A DNA stretch of 64,000 nt from Clarkia xantiana subsp. parviflora (lineage: Eukaryota > Streptophyta > Magnoliopsida > Myrtales > Onagraceae). The notes beneath the pieces are model-generated. The model was given only the letters and a program-made list of their open reading frames with translations. It was not told where the DNA came from and made no database searches. Below, piece by piece: positions 23,972 to 36,032 of this stretch (the stretch's first letter is position 1; the number at the start of each line of letters is the position of its first letter). A program made the position numbers and the translations under genes. The DNA lies in NCBI GenBank assembly GCA_036873135.1, contig JAPTYO010000003.1:31562763-31626762 (forward strand), in the 5' to 3' direction.

Positions 23972-25694
23972 GGACTCGAATTTATAAACCCGATTAATGG
24001 AAGAAAAAAAATGTGAAATGGAAATTTTCCCTAATAAAAATAGATACTTCTTTAACATTTGTTAGTAATTATAATGCAAACCTGCAGAAGTGCAGTGATG
24101 CTAGATTGTATGAAAATGTGTTCATAACATGTGATTAGATTCTTTAGTGAGAGTATTTAGTGGAATAACTATTGGTTTTTTTAGATTTAAAATTTTAAAA
24201 AGGAAAATATTTATAACCAACTATTTTCACGAATTGAACTAATGCGAGTGAATATTATTTTAAATTACTCAAATACTTAAAAAGAATAGTTAAGGTAGGT
24301 GAATGAATATGGTGGGGCAGCTTATCTATTATGCTTATAAATTTTGACCTCAAATCCTTTTCTAAAAGGTTAATTGCAGCCAATAGCAGTCAGTGCTTGT
24401 TAGTTTTTTATTTTATTTTTTCTGCTAATTATTTTCTGTTCTCTTAGAAAATAAATTGAGAAGAAGACAACATGCTGAGGTACATTATTATTATAATATA
24501 AATTGTAATAGTATCCTTTAGAATGGGGACATGATGGGCTATTTATACGGAATTGACTATGCAATTTGTTTTCTAGTTTTTGATTGATTCTTCATATCAG
24601 TTTTTTTTGTTGGTTTTATGATATATTTTTCTATAAAAGTAAAAATACAAAAAAATTGCAAACTTCAGTTTTTGTTTAGCTTAATCTGGGTCTTCTTAAT
24701 GTTGAAACATTTCAAAATCCCACCTCCAGATGAAAATTTGCGAAATTTTATGTTTATTTATTTTTTTGTTTATTTATTTTTTTGCAGTTCAATATATCAA
24801 ATTTTTTATTTTTAACTTTTTCGATCAATTTTTGTTTTTAATTTTAGCGTGATTTTGAATTAAATTATGATGTAACAATAATAAGGTTAAGAATTTAACA
24901 ACAAAGTATATGTCATATTGCTATTTTAACGTTACATTTTAATTAAAAAATCGTGCAGAAAAATAAAAAGCAACAAATCTGATTTATCGGACATAAAAAT
25001 TGCGATAAAAAATTTAAAATATCAAATCACTAACATAACCTATAATTCATATTATTTTTAGGTTCTTAATCCCAAATTATATTATGCTGCTTTGCTGTAT
25101 CTAGTCTTTGCTTGTCTTAAAAAAACTATATTTCTGAAATTGCTGCTAACTCAATTATGTTTAGTTGTAAATTATTATTGGTCATAATAATTTCAATTAG
25201 TATTTAATTTTTTTAGCCGAAATTAGTATTTTAATTAGGTTGCACATTTTTAAAAGCAACCGCACTTCATCGAATTTTTATGAAACCACGTTAAGAAAAA
25301 GAAAATTGATAATGGCTGACCAACTAGCTGTTGTGGGCAAACAATGGGCTCTCTTCTGATAGGTTAAGATTAGTTTATTCAGTTTGCTTAGAGTTAATTA
25401 TCCATCATTAATGCACATAATGTTTGTTTTAGTTTCCCTTAGTGCTTTATTAATTGCTTCTCTATATAATATTCACTCATAAACTAAAGTTAAATAAATA
25501 CCTCAAACTTATTATATATATATAGATTGTAAAAATGAAAAGAAAGATTACCATCTGGCCCAAAAAAAAAAAAATTTAAGAAAATTTACCATATTTCCAT
25601 CCACATCTAGGCCCAGAAAACAGTACGTGTTTCTGTCCTTTCCTCTTGTGGAACATGATATCAGCAAACAAATTATTATTTTGATATCAGCAAT

Positions 25695-25745
25695 ATATAT
25701 AATATAATATAATATAATATAATATAATATATCATATCATATATT
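25695..25745. repeat. TAATA-type microsatellite
   Basis: About ten copies of a five-base AT unit, ending in a short imperfect ATATC run. Simple sequence. Confidence 0.8.
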
Positions 25746-26135
25746 ATAACTGGTTTTAGCCTTTTAGGGTGCTAATAGGAGGATCCAAATCTCCAATCTC
25801 GTTTTTTAGGCTTCAAACTGGGTTTCACTGATAAAATAAATATTGATACGTGTACTTAATATAATTAATTTTGTATTTATTTTAAATTCATTTGTGAATT
25901 TTAAACGGAAAATATTATATATAAAGACACGTGTCAAGATCTTAGTGGTGACATAAAATATGGGACATAAAGAGTGCGACATGTGATTTAAATCCCTAAT
26001 AGGATACCATCCCCATAACAAATAAAAGATAAAGTGATGATCATTGATATTTTTCAATTGTTATTGTCTGTGCGTGTTGAAATCATAACATCTTGCTAGG
26101 ACTGACGTGTTTTATAATATAAGGGTTCAACTGAA

Positions 26136-26480
26136 ATCGTGTTTATTTAAACTCTATTTTTCAGCTTTTAGATCGAACACATTGTGTAAGAATATTTTTT
26201 ATTGTAATGAAATTTAATTCATTCTTTCTCCAGATTCAAGTATTCAACGACTAAAAATTATATTTAAATAAACTCAATCTCATTTTAATTAATTATAACT
26301 CAATCTCATTTTAACTCGTTCTATAATATCATCCATTTTTTGGCTGCTAGATTGAACCCATTGTCATATATATAAGAATAATTTTCTCTTTATTGAAATC
26401 TAATTCATTACTTCTCCGAATAACTGATTAGAAATTATATTTAAATTAACATAGTCTCATTTTAACAAATTCTATAATAT
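26136..26480 (+). repeat. Diverged direct duplication, about 175-bp unit
   Basis: Two successive blocks share, in order, CTTTTAGATCGAAC / CTGCTAGATTGAAC, AAGAATA, TGAAAT(T/C)TAATTCATT, CTTCTCC and AATTATATTTAAAT, then TCTCATTTTAA. Non-coding; it lies a few hundred bases upstream of the NLP gene's likely leader. Confidence 0.6.
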
Positions 26481-27065
26481 ATATATACTACATTTATTTA
26501 TTGTACTTACATTATGATAATCATACATAATAAAAAATAAATTTAGGTTTGGATTCCATTCCTACTACAACCAGAAGAATCCTCATCAACTCAACCTCCT
26601 CTCTTTAGTTGACTTGAACAACGGGTATTCCAAAGACAAGAAAAACTTATATATCTAAGCTCCGAGGTGCCAAGTTGGAATTTTTTTTTTGCAGTGTGGG
26701 CCCACTTGGTAAGGAGAATCTCGCAAAACACTGCAAATCCACCACACCAATCACCAAACAAGATTAGAGGCACAGATTATTACTATGTCACATTCTTGTG
26801 GAGGGGAAATCTGAGGCACAGCAGACAGCAACTGCAACTGCTTCTCAATGCCTGTTCTTGAGTAAAAACACCAGATCTATCAGAACATCCAGAAAGATTC
26901 AACAGAGGAATCCAAAAGCAGGATTTAGGAATCCCCTCAAAATTGAGGTATGTGTGTGTTTGATTCTGTCTGTGTCTTTCTTTTTCTGGTTTTAGGTGTT
27001 TTTTGGGTAGTTGGACAGATCTGTGTTTGCAAATCAAGAAACCTCTGCTGTCTAATCAAACCCAA

Positions 27066-27546
27066 TCAAGAATCTTGAAATAGAATCAAAATGGGTTTTT
27101 GATTTGACATTGGGAGGAAAGTTTTGATGTTCTTGATTATGCAGCATCTGGGTTTGCTCTGAAAGTTAAAAATGTCATAGCTTATCAAGAATCTTGAAAT
27201 ACAGTCAAAAATGGGTTTTTGATTTGACTTTGGGAGGAAAGTTTTGCTGTTCTTGATTTTGCAGCATCTGGGTTTGCTGCTGTGGAAATCAAAAAGTTCA
27301 TAGCTCATCAAGAACCTCGATAAGCATTGAAAAATGGGTTTTTGATTTGACATTGGGAGGAGACGTTTGGTATTCTTGATTTTACAGCATCTGGGTTTGC
27401 TGCTGTTGAAGTCAAAAAGTTCATAGCTCGTCAAGAACCTCGAAAAGCAATGAAAAAATGGGTTTTTGATTTGCCATTTAGAGGAATTTGATCATGTTCT
27501 TGATTTTACACCATCTGGGTTTGCTGCTAACAAAGTCAAAAAATGA
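27066..27546 (+). repeat. Four-unit tandem repeat in the NLP leader
   Basis: Units of 119, 123, 123 and about 116 bp begin at 27066, 27185, 27308 and 27431 with TCAAGAA. Each carries ATGGGTTTTTGATTTG and GCATCTGGGTTTGCT or a close variant. The array lies in the probable 5'-UTR intron of the NIN-like gene (donor near 26947, acceptor near 27703). Because 123 is divisible by three, the antisense strand has a long open frame with about 41-residue repeats; I treat that frame as a by-product. Confidence 0.85.
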
Positions 27547-27726
27547 AAATTTTCTTTCCCAAACTGAGGATCTTGATTTTGCGGTTCTATCTATCTGGGT
27601 ATTGAGCTTATTGACTCGTATTCATATTGTGAGTCAAAAGATTGATTTTTTTTCAACATTTCTTGATTTCTGACCTTCAATCATCGATTTTCCCCTTATT
27701 TAGGTCTAAATCTGTCGATATCTCAG

Positions 27727-27759
27727 ATGCAAAAGAACCAAATTGCTGTATTTTCCTGA
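27727..27759 (+). promoter_or_regulatory. Upstream ORF before the NIN-like gene
   Basis: An ATG in the last leader exon opens a 10-codon frame (MQKNQIAVFS) that stops 8 nt before the main start codon and is out of frame with it. If the leader is transcribed as predicted, ribosomes would meet this ORF first. An effect on translation is an inference. Confidence 0.5.
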
Positions 27760-27767
27760 AAAACATC

Positions 27768-30700
27768 ATGGAGGATGCTGTTTTTTCACCAAACACCATT
27801 GCCGGTTCAATCATGGACATGGATTTCATGGATGAACTGTTACTCGAAGGCTGCTGGTTAGAAACAATGTCCGGATCTGATTTCCTTCACCAGACACCCT
27901 CTGTTCACATGTCTGATCCTCTCCTTCTATGGCCTTCCGGCGAAGATAATACCGATTCGAATTCAAACCATCAATTGATCACTTCAAACACTCAATCTTG
28001 CATCCCAAGTGTTTGCAATATCGCAATGGCCGAATCCAACGAACTGCGGCGGAGATGGTGGATCGGGCCGATCATGAATTCCAACCCGGCAACATCGATG
28101 ACGGATCGGTTAATCAAGGCGCTCGGATACATTCAAGATCTTACGAAAGATAAAGACGTGTTGATCCAATTGTGGGTCCCGGTGAGTCGCGGTGGGAAGC
28201 AAGTGTTGACCACGAGCGATCAGCCGTATGCGTTGGAGTCGAGCAGTAGGAACCTATCGAGTTACCGGGACATATCGGTGAATTATCAGTTCTCGGCGGA
28301 GGAGAATTCGGAGGAAATGATGGGGATGCCGAGCAGGGTGTTTCTCCGGAAGGTTCCGGAGTGGACCCCGGATGTTCGGTTCTTCCGGAGCGACGAGTAC
28401 CCTCGTGTGAGCCACGCGCAGCAGTTCGATGTTCGGGGGACACTTGCGTTGCCGGTGTTTGAGCAGGGGAGTCGGAATTGTTTGGGTGTGATCGAAGTCG
28501 TGATGACGACTCAGAAGGTTAAGTACCGGCCGGAGATCGAAAGCGTCTGTAAGGCCTTACAGGTTCGTCCGTCAGTCAATATATTTCGTGTCATTCGTCA
28601 AACATGTTACACCATTTTCATACTTTTCCGATCATAATATATGCAAATAGTATATGCATGTTTTTCCTATATGTTCTGATGAATTTAATCATGTTGGTTT
28701 TCAGGCTGTTGATCTTAGGAGTTCCGAAATTTTCAGCAGTCAAAATGTTGAGGTAAAATTAAATTAAATCAGAATTACAGTTTTGAGTTTGCACCATATT
28801 ATTTTTAGGTTTTCGAAGTTTAAATTGTTTCTAATAAGTGTTTGGTTTCTTTTTCGTTGTTTTTCGGGTTCTCCATTTTTTTCTATTATATTTAACAGAC
28901 GGGTACAATGTTTTTTATATTAAATTTAACGGGTTTTGGTCCAATGACTCGATAAATTCAAAATCAAAAGCATTTAAAGAATTAAAAAATAACAAAATGA
29001 CACTTATGCTTCTCTTTAACTTATGTAATTACAGTGTACATACAATGAAATTGAAGGATTTATATAAAATTGAGGTTCAATTTAACTTAATTTGCATAAT
29101 TATGTATAATTTGAAGAAAATCCATACTCAGTTCGTAAAATTTAACGGAAATAACGGACGGAAAAAAAAAAATGAAAATGAAACCTGAGACACCTATTAT
29201 AAAAAATTTAAACATGTGACATCTTAAAACAACATGGGGCAAACGTGAGACTATGATTAGGTTCTTAACCCTAACCTAAATGAACTAAATTTTAAAAATT
29301 ATCTTCGGCGAAATTTTGACTCCTTACGATTGTTTTTCCAATCCAGGCTCGTTCAGAATCTTACGAGGCCGCACTCAATGAAGTTAAAGACGTTCTAAGA
29401 TCGGCATGCGACACGCACGGGCTACCGTTAGCGCAGGTGTGGGTCCCATGCATCCTACAAGGCAAAGCCGGCTGCCGCCATTCTGATGAGAACTACACAC
29501 ACTGCGTATCCACTGTAGACGTATCGTGCCACGTCAGTGATCCACGCGTGCAGGCCTTCCACGAGGCCTGCTCCGAGCACCACCTTCTCAAAGGCCAGGG
29601 CATTGTCGGGAGGGCGTTTTTGACAAACCAACCTTGTTTCTCCCCGGACGTAACATCCATCGCCAAGACCGAATACCCTCTTTCTCACCACGCGAGGATG
29701 TTCGGTCTCTGCGCGGCGGTCGCGATTCGTTTACGGAGTATTTACACGGGCCCCACCGATTTCGTCCTCGAGTTCTTCCTACCGATGGAGTGCAAGGATC
29801 TCGAAGAACAGAAGAAGATGCTCACTTCTTTATCGATCGTGATCCAGCAGGTTTGTCGGAATCTAAGGGTCGTAACGGATGAGGAGCTCAATGCGGCGCC
29901 TTGCGCACCAAGTAATGAAGAAACGGCAGTAGATCGTAGTTCGGAGAGGAAGGACTCTTCGTGGACCGGGTATATTTCGGAAGCCGAACGAAATATCGGG
30001 GAAATACCGAGTGAGAAAATGTTCGAATTTGGACAGCACCCGAAGCATGATCAGTCCGAGAATAACGGTGAAAACTGCTTGGTTTTCGAAGAAGGCGGAT
30101 TACCGAGCGCGGGACCCACGAAATCGGGAGATAAGAAACGCGCCAAGGCCGAGACAACGATCACGCTGCAAGTTTTGAGGAAATACTTCGCGGGTAGCCT
30201 CAAAGATGCAGCGAAAAGCCTTGGTGGTAAGTTTGCTTTCTTGCATTCTAAGTTACTATTTTTTTTTCTAGTATTGCTCTTTCTTGCGCTCTAAGTTACA
30301 CTGTTTTAGCATTTCTAGTTCGTTCACTGCCAACCGTCGATTTTCTCTCTTCATTTTCAATTTGACCGACATCCTTAAAACGAATATGCAGACGCTTTCT
30401 TGCGTTCTAAGTTACCCTTTTTTTCTGGGTTACTAAATTTCTTGCGTTCTAAGTTTCGGGTTTTGTATCTTCATTTTCAGTTTGTCCGACAACCTTAAAA
30501 AGAATCTGCAGATCACACGGTATAATGCGGTGGCCTTCTCGAAAAATCAAGAAAGTCGGCCACTCCCTTCAGAAGCTTCAGCTCGTGATCGATTCCGTTC
30601 AAGGCACGTCGGGATCTCTCGAGATCGGCTCGTTCTACTCTAACTTCCCCGAGCTGACGTCACCGACCGGTCCCACCGCGAGGCCAGCCGATTCCCAAAT

Positions 30701-32211
30701 CCCGACACATACACAAAATGTGGGCCCGTCCTCGAAATCCCAGTCATCGTCGTGCAGCCGAAGCTCGAGCTCGAGCCAGTGCTGCTCCAGTGGGAGGCAG
30801 CCGCTTCCGTCTGCATGGCAGTCAACGACCACCGATGAACAAATGGTCTCCGAGCAAGGTTATGAACATTCCGATTATTATGATCTATCACTTTTTTTAT
30901 TTAAATCTGAGTAAACTCTCAATGAAATTACGATTTCGAACTTAAAATTCTTAATATGCCAATCTTATTTGATGTGTATATCTTTTTATTTCCTTAATAC
31001 CTGATTTTTTTTTTTAAATCTTAGTAATTTGCTATCCGAAATTTAATTTTTTAAAATTAACTACTTGAACTTTCAATTTCCGAGCAAACTGCTACCTATA
31101 TTTCAATTTTTGTCAAATTGAACATAAAATAAACATGTTTTGGCTACATGAAGACTTTTCACATGTATCTAAGATGAATTCAAACATAAATTGAAAGGAT
31201 TATAACGAAATACATTCAATTGGATGCTCAATTGGATCTCATGATGTCTATCAATTGAGTGACCAATAGAACGTATTTCACCGAGTTTTTTCAATTTATG
31301 TCAAAATTCATTTTGGGTACACATAAAAATAGCCCACGTGGCCGGAACATGTTTTTTTTTTTTAATGTAATTTGGCGGAAATTGTAGCGGATGTAGTAAA
31401 TCGCTCTGAAATTGAAAACTCGGGTAGCTAACTTTTTTAATAAAAAGTAAAGTCCAAGTTGAGATATGTATTTGAGTCAAAGTTCAGATAGCGATTTGGC
31501 TATTAAAGGATTAGAGCATTGATAGGGATTCCAACTACCACTTTCCGTGCCGAATCACTCAGAGTGGCAGTCACAGTAATTTGTTGCAACTTTTAGGACA
31601 TTTATAACAATAGACAGATTCGGAACAAATAGGAACACAGAAATCGAAATCTTTATCATTTCTGTTTTACTAAATATCACGATTTTGAAAACCGTGCAGA
31701 GACTGATCCGATCGCGAAACGAATCCGTAGCGAGGTAGAGTTGCAAAGTTTCTCGAGTCCAGAAGAGATCGTTAAAAACCTAGCGCGATCACACAGCCAA
31801 AGAACCGTAAACAACACCCCAAGTAACTTCGAGGACCGTAGTTTCCAAAACCCGAACCTTCCTTCGCCGAATCTCGGAAACTTGCAAGAATCGGAGGCAA
31901 TGCGAGTGAAAGTGGCATTTGGGGACGAAATCATTCGGTTCCGGTTGCAAAAGAACTGGGGCCTGAACGACTTGTGGCAAGAGATCAGGAGGCGATTCAG
32001 TGTGGAGGAGCCTGAGAAGTATGATCTAAAGTACTTGGATGATGACGTGGAGTGGGTGCTGCTGACATGTGATGCTGACCTGGAAGAGTGTGTGGATATA
32101 TGCAGATCCTCCAGGAACAGCACCATTAAGCTGTCTCTTCAAGTGTCTCATCATTATAGTAATCATAGTCAGTATCTTGGGAGTTCTTTTGGTAGTACTG
32201 GTCCTTCTTAG
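27768..32211 (+). CDS. NLP: NIN-like protein (NLP) transcription factor
   Basis: Nuclear RWP-RK transcription factor; family members bind nitrate-responsive elements and drive nitrate-induced genes. Five coding exons (27768-28562, 28705-28752, 29347-30226, 30481-30858, 31700-32211) encode 870 residues, within the usual NLP range. The N-terminal half is the GAF-like nitrate-response region with [14 protein letters not shown] (about 23-36) and [12 protein letters not shown]. The RWP-RK domain (about 549-600) is split by intron 3 and contains [15 protein letters not shown] and RWPSRK (591-596). A Ser-rich linker follows, then a C-terminal PB1 domain (about 768-850) with [10 protein letters not shown] and an acidic KYLDDDVEW loop. 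The start is MEDAVFS, the typical family opening. The leader appears to hold an intron with a tandem repeat plus a short upstream ORF. Intron 4 carries a MITE, and intron 3 carries a fossil copy of the exon 4 start. Which NLP subgroup it belongs to I cannot fix. Confidence 0.95.
30354..30394 (+). pseudogene. Fossil duplicate of NLP exon 4 start
   Basis: Inside NLP intron 3, this block repeats the end of the intron and the first 30-odd bases of exon 4 (30474-30514). The acceptor AG has become AA, and the first full codon of the copy is TGA where the real exon has TGT. Surrounding TTCTTGCGTTCTAAGTT words are repeated too, so the unit duplicated in tandem and then decayed. Confidence 0.75.
31012..31505. 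mobile_element. Foldback MITE, copy 4, in NLP intron 4
   Basis: The left end (TAGTAATTTGCTATCCGAAA) and the right end (AGTTCAGATAGCGATTTGGC, followed by TATTAA) are inverted relatives, and a TTCAATTGGATGCTCAATTGG core lies near 31218. The same family occurs at 2570, 8448, 12553 and 54110. It lies wholly within the 841-bp intron 4, so the reading frame is unaffected. Confidence 0.65.
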
Positions 32212-32889
32212 CATTATTATTATGGCGTTTGTTGTAATTTTTTGCCATATTTTTGGATTAAAATTGTGGATACTAGTTGGTTTCTTATAGCTGTCGAAGA
32301 TTCTTGGGAAATTTACATTGAAACACGATAATTGTAGTGAAATTTTCTTTACATTTCGTGTAAATAGGGATTCTTAATTAATAAATATGTAATAATGTAA
32401 AGTTCTTCAAGTCTAAGTTGAGTTTTTTTTTTTTTTAGTTTTAAGTTGAGTACGAGTTCACAATTTTAACAGTCGGTTTCTTCGAAATTGACCAAATTTC
32501 AACAAAAATAAAATTTAGGACTCTCCATTTTAACATTTCAAACTTTCAGACGCCAAATTTCAACATTTGACAAACCTTAGACTGTTTATATGAGAGGTGA
32601 TGACTTGCGTCTCAAGGTACTGAAAAAAATTGACCTTTACGCTTGCACATTCATTAATTAATAAATATATTCTATCAGTGCTCATCAATTCAACATTTTA
32701 TCTATTCTAATGTGAACAGAATAACATCCAAAGGTAGCCAACTAGGTACTGCAATGCAAAATCCGTGCCTACAATTACTTACATAACTGCACCGGTACTG
32801 TGTTCTACAGACATCATCGGACACCCAGAAATTGATATCGGTCTCATTCAGCGAGCAAAAAAGGTGATCCTTTGGTATTCACCAATGAC
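32212..32889. other. Convergent intergenic spacer
   Basis: It separates the 3' ends of the NLP (plus) and RRP43 (minus) genes and presumably holds both 3' UTRs and polyadenylation signals. Positions 32450-32600 carry half of the foldback family whose fuller copy is at 57215-57760. No gene seen. Confidence 0.55.
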
Positions 32890-35809
32890 CTAGTCAATAT
32901 CCATGTTGGAAATCGAGTCATTCAATATCTCCTGGAGTTCATGCATTCTCTGTCGGGTCAATGCAACACAATCCTGCAACGTATATATGTATCAATCTTC
33001 CTGTTTAAAACCGACTGCACTTGTTTCTAATATATAGGCCAAACAAAGCATTTTCTTAATGATATACACAAGAAGTAGCTTCAGCACCAGAAAGTTCAAT
33101 CATATATCCACCAACAATCAAAAGCCACAAATGTACTAGCAATCTGATAGATTCATATCAAGATCTGGGAACTAATTCAAATTAAGTAATTGGATAATGT
33201 GGTTAAAGCTCTTTGATATGTTTCTTTTTTAAGGTGTGTAAATGCGACCTGATAATATTTGAGGCAGATGCAAACACCAAAAATTTACTGTTTGGAAATG
33301 GAGAACTCATTGGATGAATAAAATTATTTACCTGGATAGTCGAAATATGGGCAAGAACGGGGCCACCTGGTTTATAAAGTGACACTAGCTGACCCGATGA
33401 GTTCAAGACCACTGTTACAGAAGTCTCCAATACAGACTCTTCCTCAGAGGTAGGATCTGCCAATATGTATTTCTTATGAAGAATGCTAGTCAGCGAAAAG
33501 GGAATGTTACTTATTGTGAGTTTCCGTCTTTCTTTATTGACTGCCTCTTCGTCGATTTTTTCACTGCCGAGTACGTCAGGGACAACCACTACTTTTCCTT
33601 CGTCATTAAGAGACACTCCAGGAATTCGTACTGCATAGAAGTTATAGAATGTTATGTTTGTCGTCTCAACCAATTTGTGAAAGCTCCATCATTGAAGGTT
33701 CGTGTCGCTTATGCTAGAAATAAAAAACAGAGCATCTCACAATGAGAGAGTGCAGAAACAGCTGAAAGAAGGGCTGCATCAAATAGAGCACCATCCGCAT
33801 CCAAACAGTACACGTCCTAACCAAAAAAAACAACACAAATATAATCTTAGAAGAGATATTTATGTACATAAAAGTGTCAAAACAACTAAAAGATAATGGA
33901 GCACTACATCTGTAGAAAGATATGAAACAGTTTTGAATGGAAAAGGCCGCAAAAATGAAGTTCAACTTGAAAATTTTACAGTCCAATGATTTATGAATAA
34001 CGAGTATATCCATCAGAAATCATTAATTGGGAAAATCCTAGAATATCATGAGGAAGAGAGAAAGCTATTACTAGGTAAACCATCCAAGCAGCTTTTCCTT
34101 TCACCAGGGACAACTCCTTCAGATCGATCATGCCTGAGCTGCAAAAGACAACCCCGAGTCATTCAAAGGGAATTTAGTGACCCATGAATAAGCAAAGGAA
34201 ACAGAGAAGGGTACATTATCCATGAAAACAAACTTCAGCAAGTCAGCAATTAGTACAAAGCTTGTCCTCATTGGACAGTGGAACTGCTAAATGAACGTGC
34301 GATAGTGGGTATGCATAGATTCTAAGAGCCGCAAATAACTAAGCTGAGATGACACCGTTGAAATTATTGAAATACCTAAATATTGTGTCAGAAAGTTGCT
34401 TTGACAAAACTGGTGCAAGCTCAGCTAGCCGTCCAGGCCTCACTATCGAGGAACAGATAGGAGGCATGTGAAATTCAACAGCTGAATAAACAATGCTCAT
34501 ATGTTAGCAAGGAAAATACAGTCTGAAGTCTGAACTGTTACAACACATATCCCATGCTATTAATGGAAGCAGCAGCAACCTATGTTGCCTTCATCAGGTG
34601 AATCAACGGAAGGAGTCATGACCTCCATCTTTATGGCAGATATCATTGTCTGAAAAAAGAGAAATACATGGATTCACTTCAATGATTGAAAAATAAGAAA
34701 ATATCAGACTTAATTTGCCAGAAACTGACAATGAATCAAAATAATATGATTCAGCTAGATCACAGAACTCGACATGTGGCAAAAATACATGTACGTGTTC
34801 CAGAAATCACGTCATCTTGACCAGAATCTTAATTATAATATTGGAAACTCACAGTTGAACCAATCTTTATCAGAGCAGAACCATCAGCAGATTCAACAGC
34901 TCCTGGAAAATGAAAAACAAAATCATTTAATGATATGTAGCTAACTTTTATGTTAGCAAAGGTTTCATGAACAATAGTGTCCCTACATTAGCAAATTGAG
35001 ACATGGTTAAAGAAAACAAAAAATGCCAACAAGCTTAACTAACCAAGGACTATTGATGTGTCTCTGGCGCTTTTAAGGTCCCTAGCATCCGGGCGTATAG
35101 ATTCAGCAAGATGACGTTCATAGAACCGAACAGGAAAAAGGCGCCTGAAGGCATTGGCGTCCATCTCTGCAGACAAATCACCCATAGCACTTGGAGCTCC
35201 CATTTTTCGGTCAATATAATCGTCCTGCCAAAGCAATAAAAATAGAAGGAAAATCTAAATTTTGAGATTCAAGTTCTGATCCAACCCATAGAAGGAAAAC
35301 CTAAATTTTGAGATTCAAGTTCTGATCCAACCCCACCTGACTGTTAGCCTCCGGTCTTTCTTCGCGCCTTGGCTAGGGTTTCAAGTTCTGCCGATTGTTG
35401 AGCGACTCCAAAATGAACAACAAAATCTCAAAATTTAGATTTTCCTTATATTTTTTATTGCTTTGGCAGGACGATTATATTGACCGAAAAACGGGAGCTC
35501 CAAGTGCTACTATTCGATACTCTACTACTGGAAAAGAAATAGAATTTGGTTTCTACAGTGAATTTGACACTTCATAGCTGGAGAATCCATCTCAGCATTC
35601 TGCTAATACTCTATACTGGATCAAGCAATACGAAAAAAATCTTGACATAATAATACATCAAACCAGACAAATTCACAACTTGGGTCACCATGAATGTACT
35701 AAGAAAGTCGAAGGAAGCAACAGATGATCAGCGACTTGGTAGGGAAGCAAAGCCTTCCTGTCGGAGTTTGAGAAGTAAGATCAATAGGAGAAAGTAAGTT
35801 GCTTACCAT
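32890..35809 (-). CDS. RRP43: Exosome complex subunit RRP43
   Basis: RNase PH-fold subunit of the six-membered ring of the RNA exosome, which processes and degrades RNA 3' ends in nucleus and cytoplasm. Exons: 35807-35809 (ATG only), 35044-35224, 34853-34902, 34580-34649, 34376-34481, 34072-34138, 33741-33816, 33332-33630 and 32890-32973. All GT-AG and in frame, 311 residues. Diagnostic stretches are GDLSAEMDANAFRRLFPVRF, ESIRPDARDLKSARDT, GSALIKIGS, ISAIKMEVMTPS, CSSIVRPGRLAELAPVLS, YLDVYCLDADGALFDAAL, GVSLNDEGKVVVVP and a C-terminal QEILNDSISNMDID. Translation from the second Met (MGAPSAMGDL) gives 303 residues, close to the usual family size, so the true start is uncertain; exon 1 may be just leader plus ATG. 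Plant RRP43 lacks phosphorolytic activity in current understanding of the eukaryotic ring. Intron 1 contains an inverted copy of the exon 2 border. Confidence 0.94.
35185..35509. repeat. Inverted duplication of an RRP43 exon border
   Basis: The block 35185-35267 (the start of exon 2 plus adjacent intron 1, minus strand) is repeated in reverse orientation at about 35424-35509 within intron 1, with only a handful of differences. The spacer is about 155 bp. The copy preserves the acceptor and the codons for DDYIDRK.GAPSA, but in the sense opposite to the gene; the second Met codon is ACG. In addition, 35242-35287 and 35288-35333 are a 46-bp direct duplication. Confidence 0.85.
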
Positions 35810-35998
35810 TGTGGTTCTTCTTCGTCCTCCGCGCCGTCGACTTCAGAGATGCCGAAGGTGCTACTTTAGCAGAAAATCCAAGCGTCTGCAAATGAGGATT
35901 GAAGGAAATGGGCGGCTTCTTCGATTTTATACAGATTAGCTAGGCCCAAATGTTCGGCCTACTGTTGGCCCTAAAATATTTGGGTCGTTCGATTGGTC

Positions 35999-36032
<34 letters not shown>

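Larger units (their letters stand above)
23975..26640. other. Gene-free AT-rich interval
   Basis: A SINE-like tail lies at about 24185-24260, a TAATA microsatellite at about 25695-25745, and a diverged direct duplication at 26136-26480. No gene is supported. Confidence 0.55.

Noticed and set aside
27066..27434. Minus-strand 122-codon frame with three 41-residue repeats
   Set aside because: It lies on the tandem array of the NLP leader. The 123-bp period keeps any stop-free frame open, so the repeat protein pattern is a consequence of the DNA repeat.
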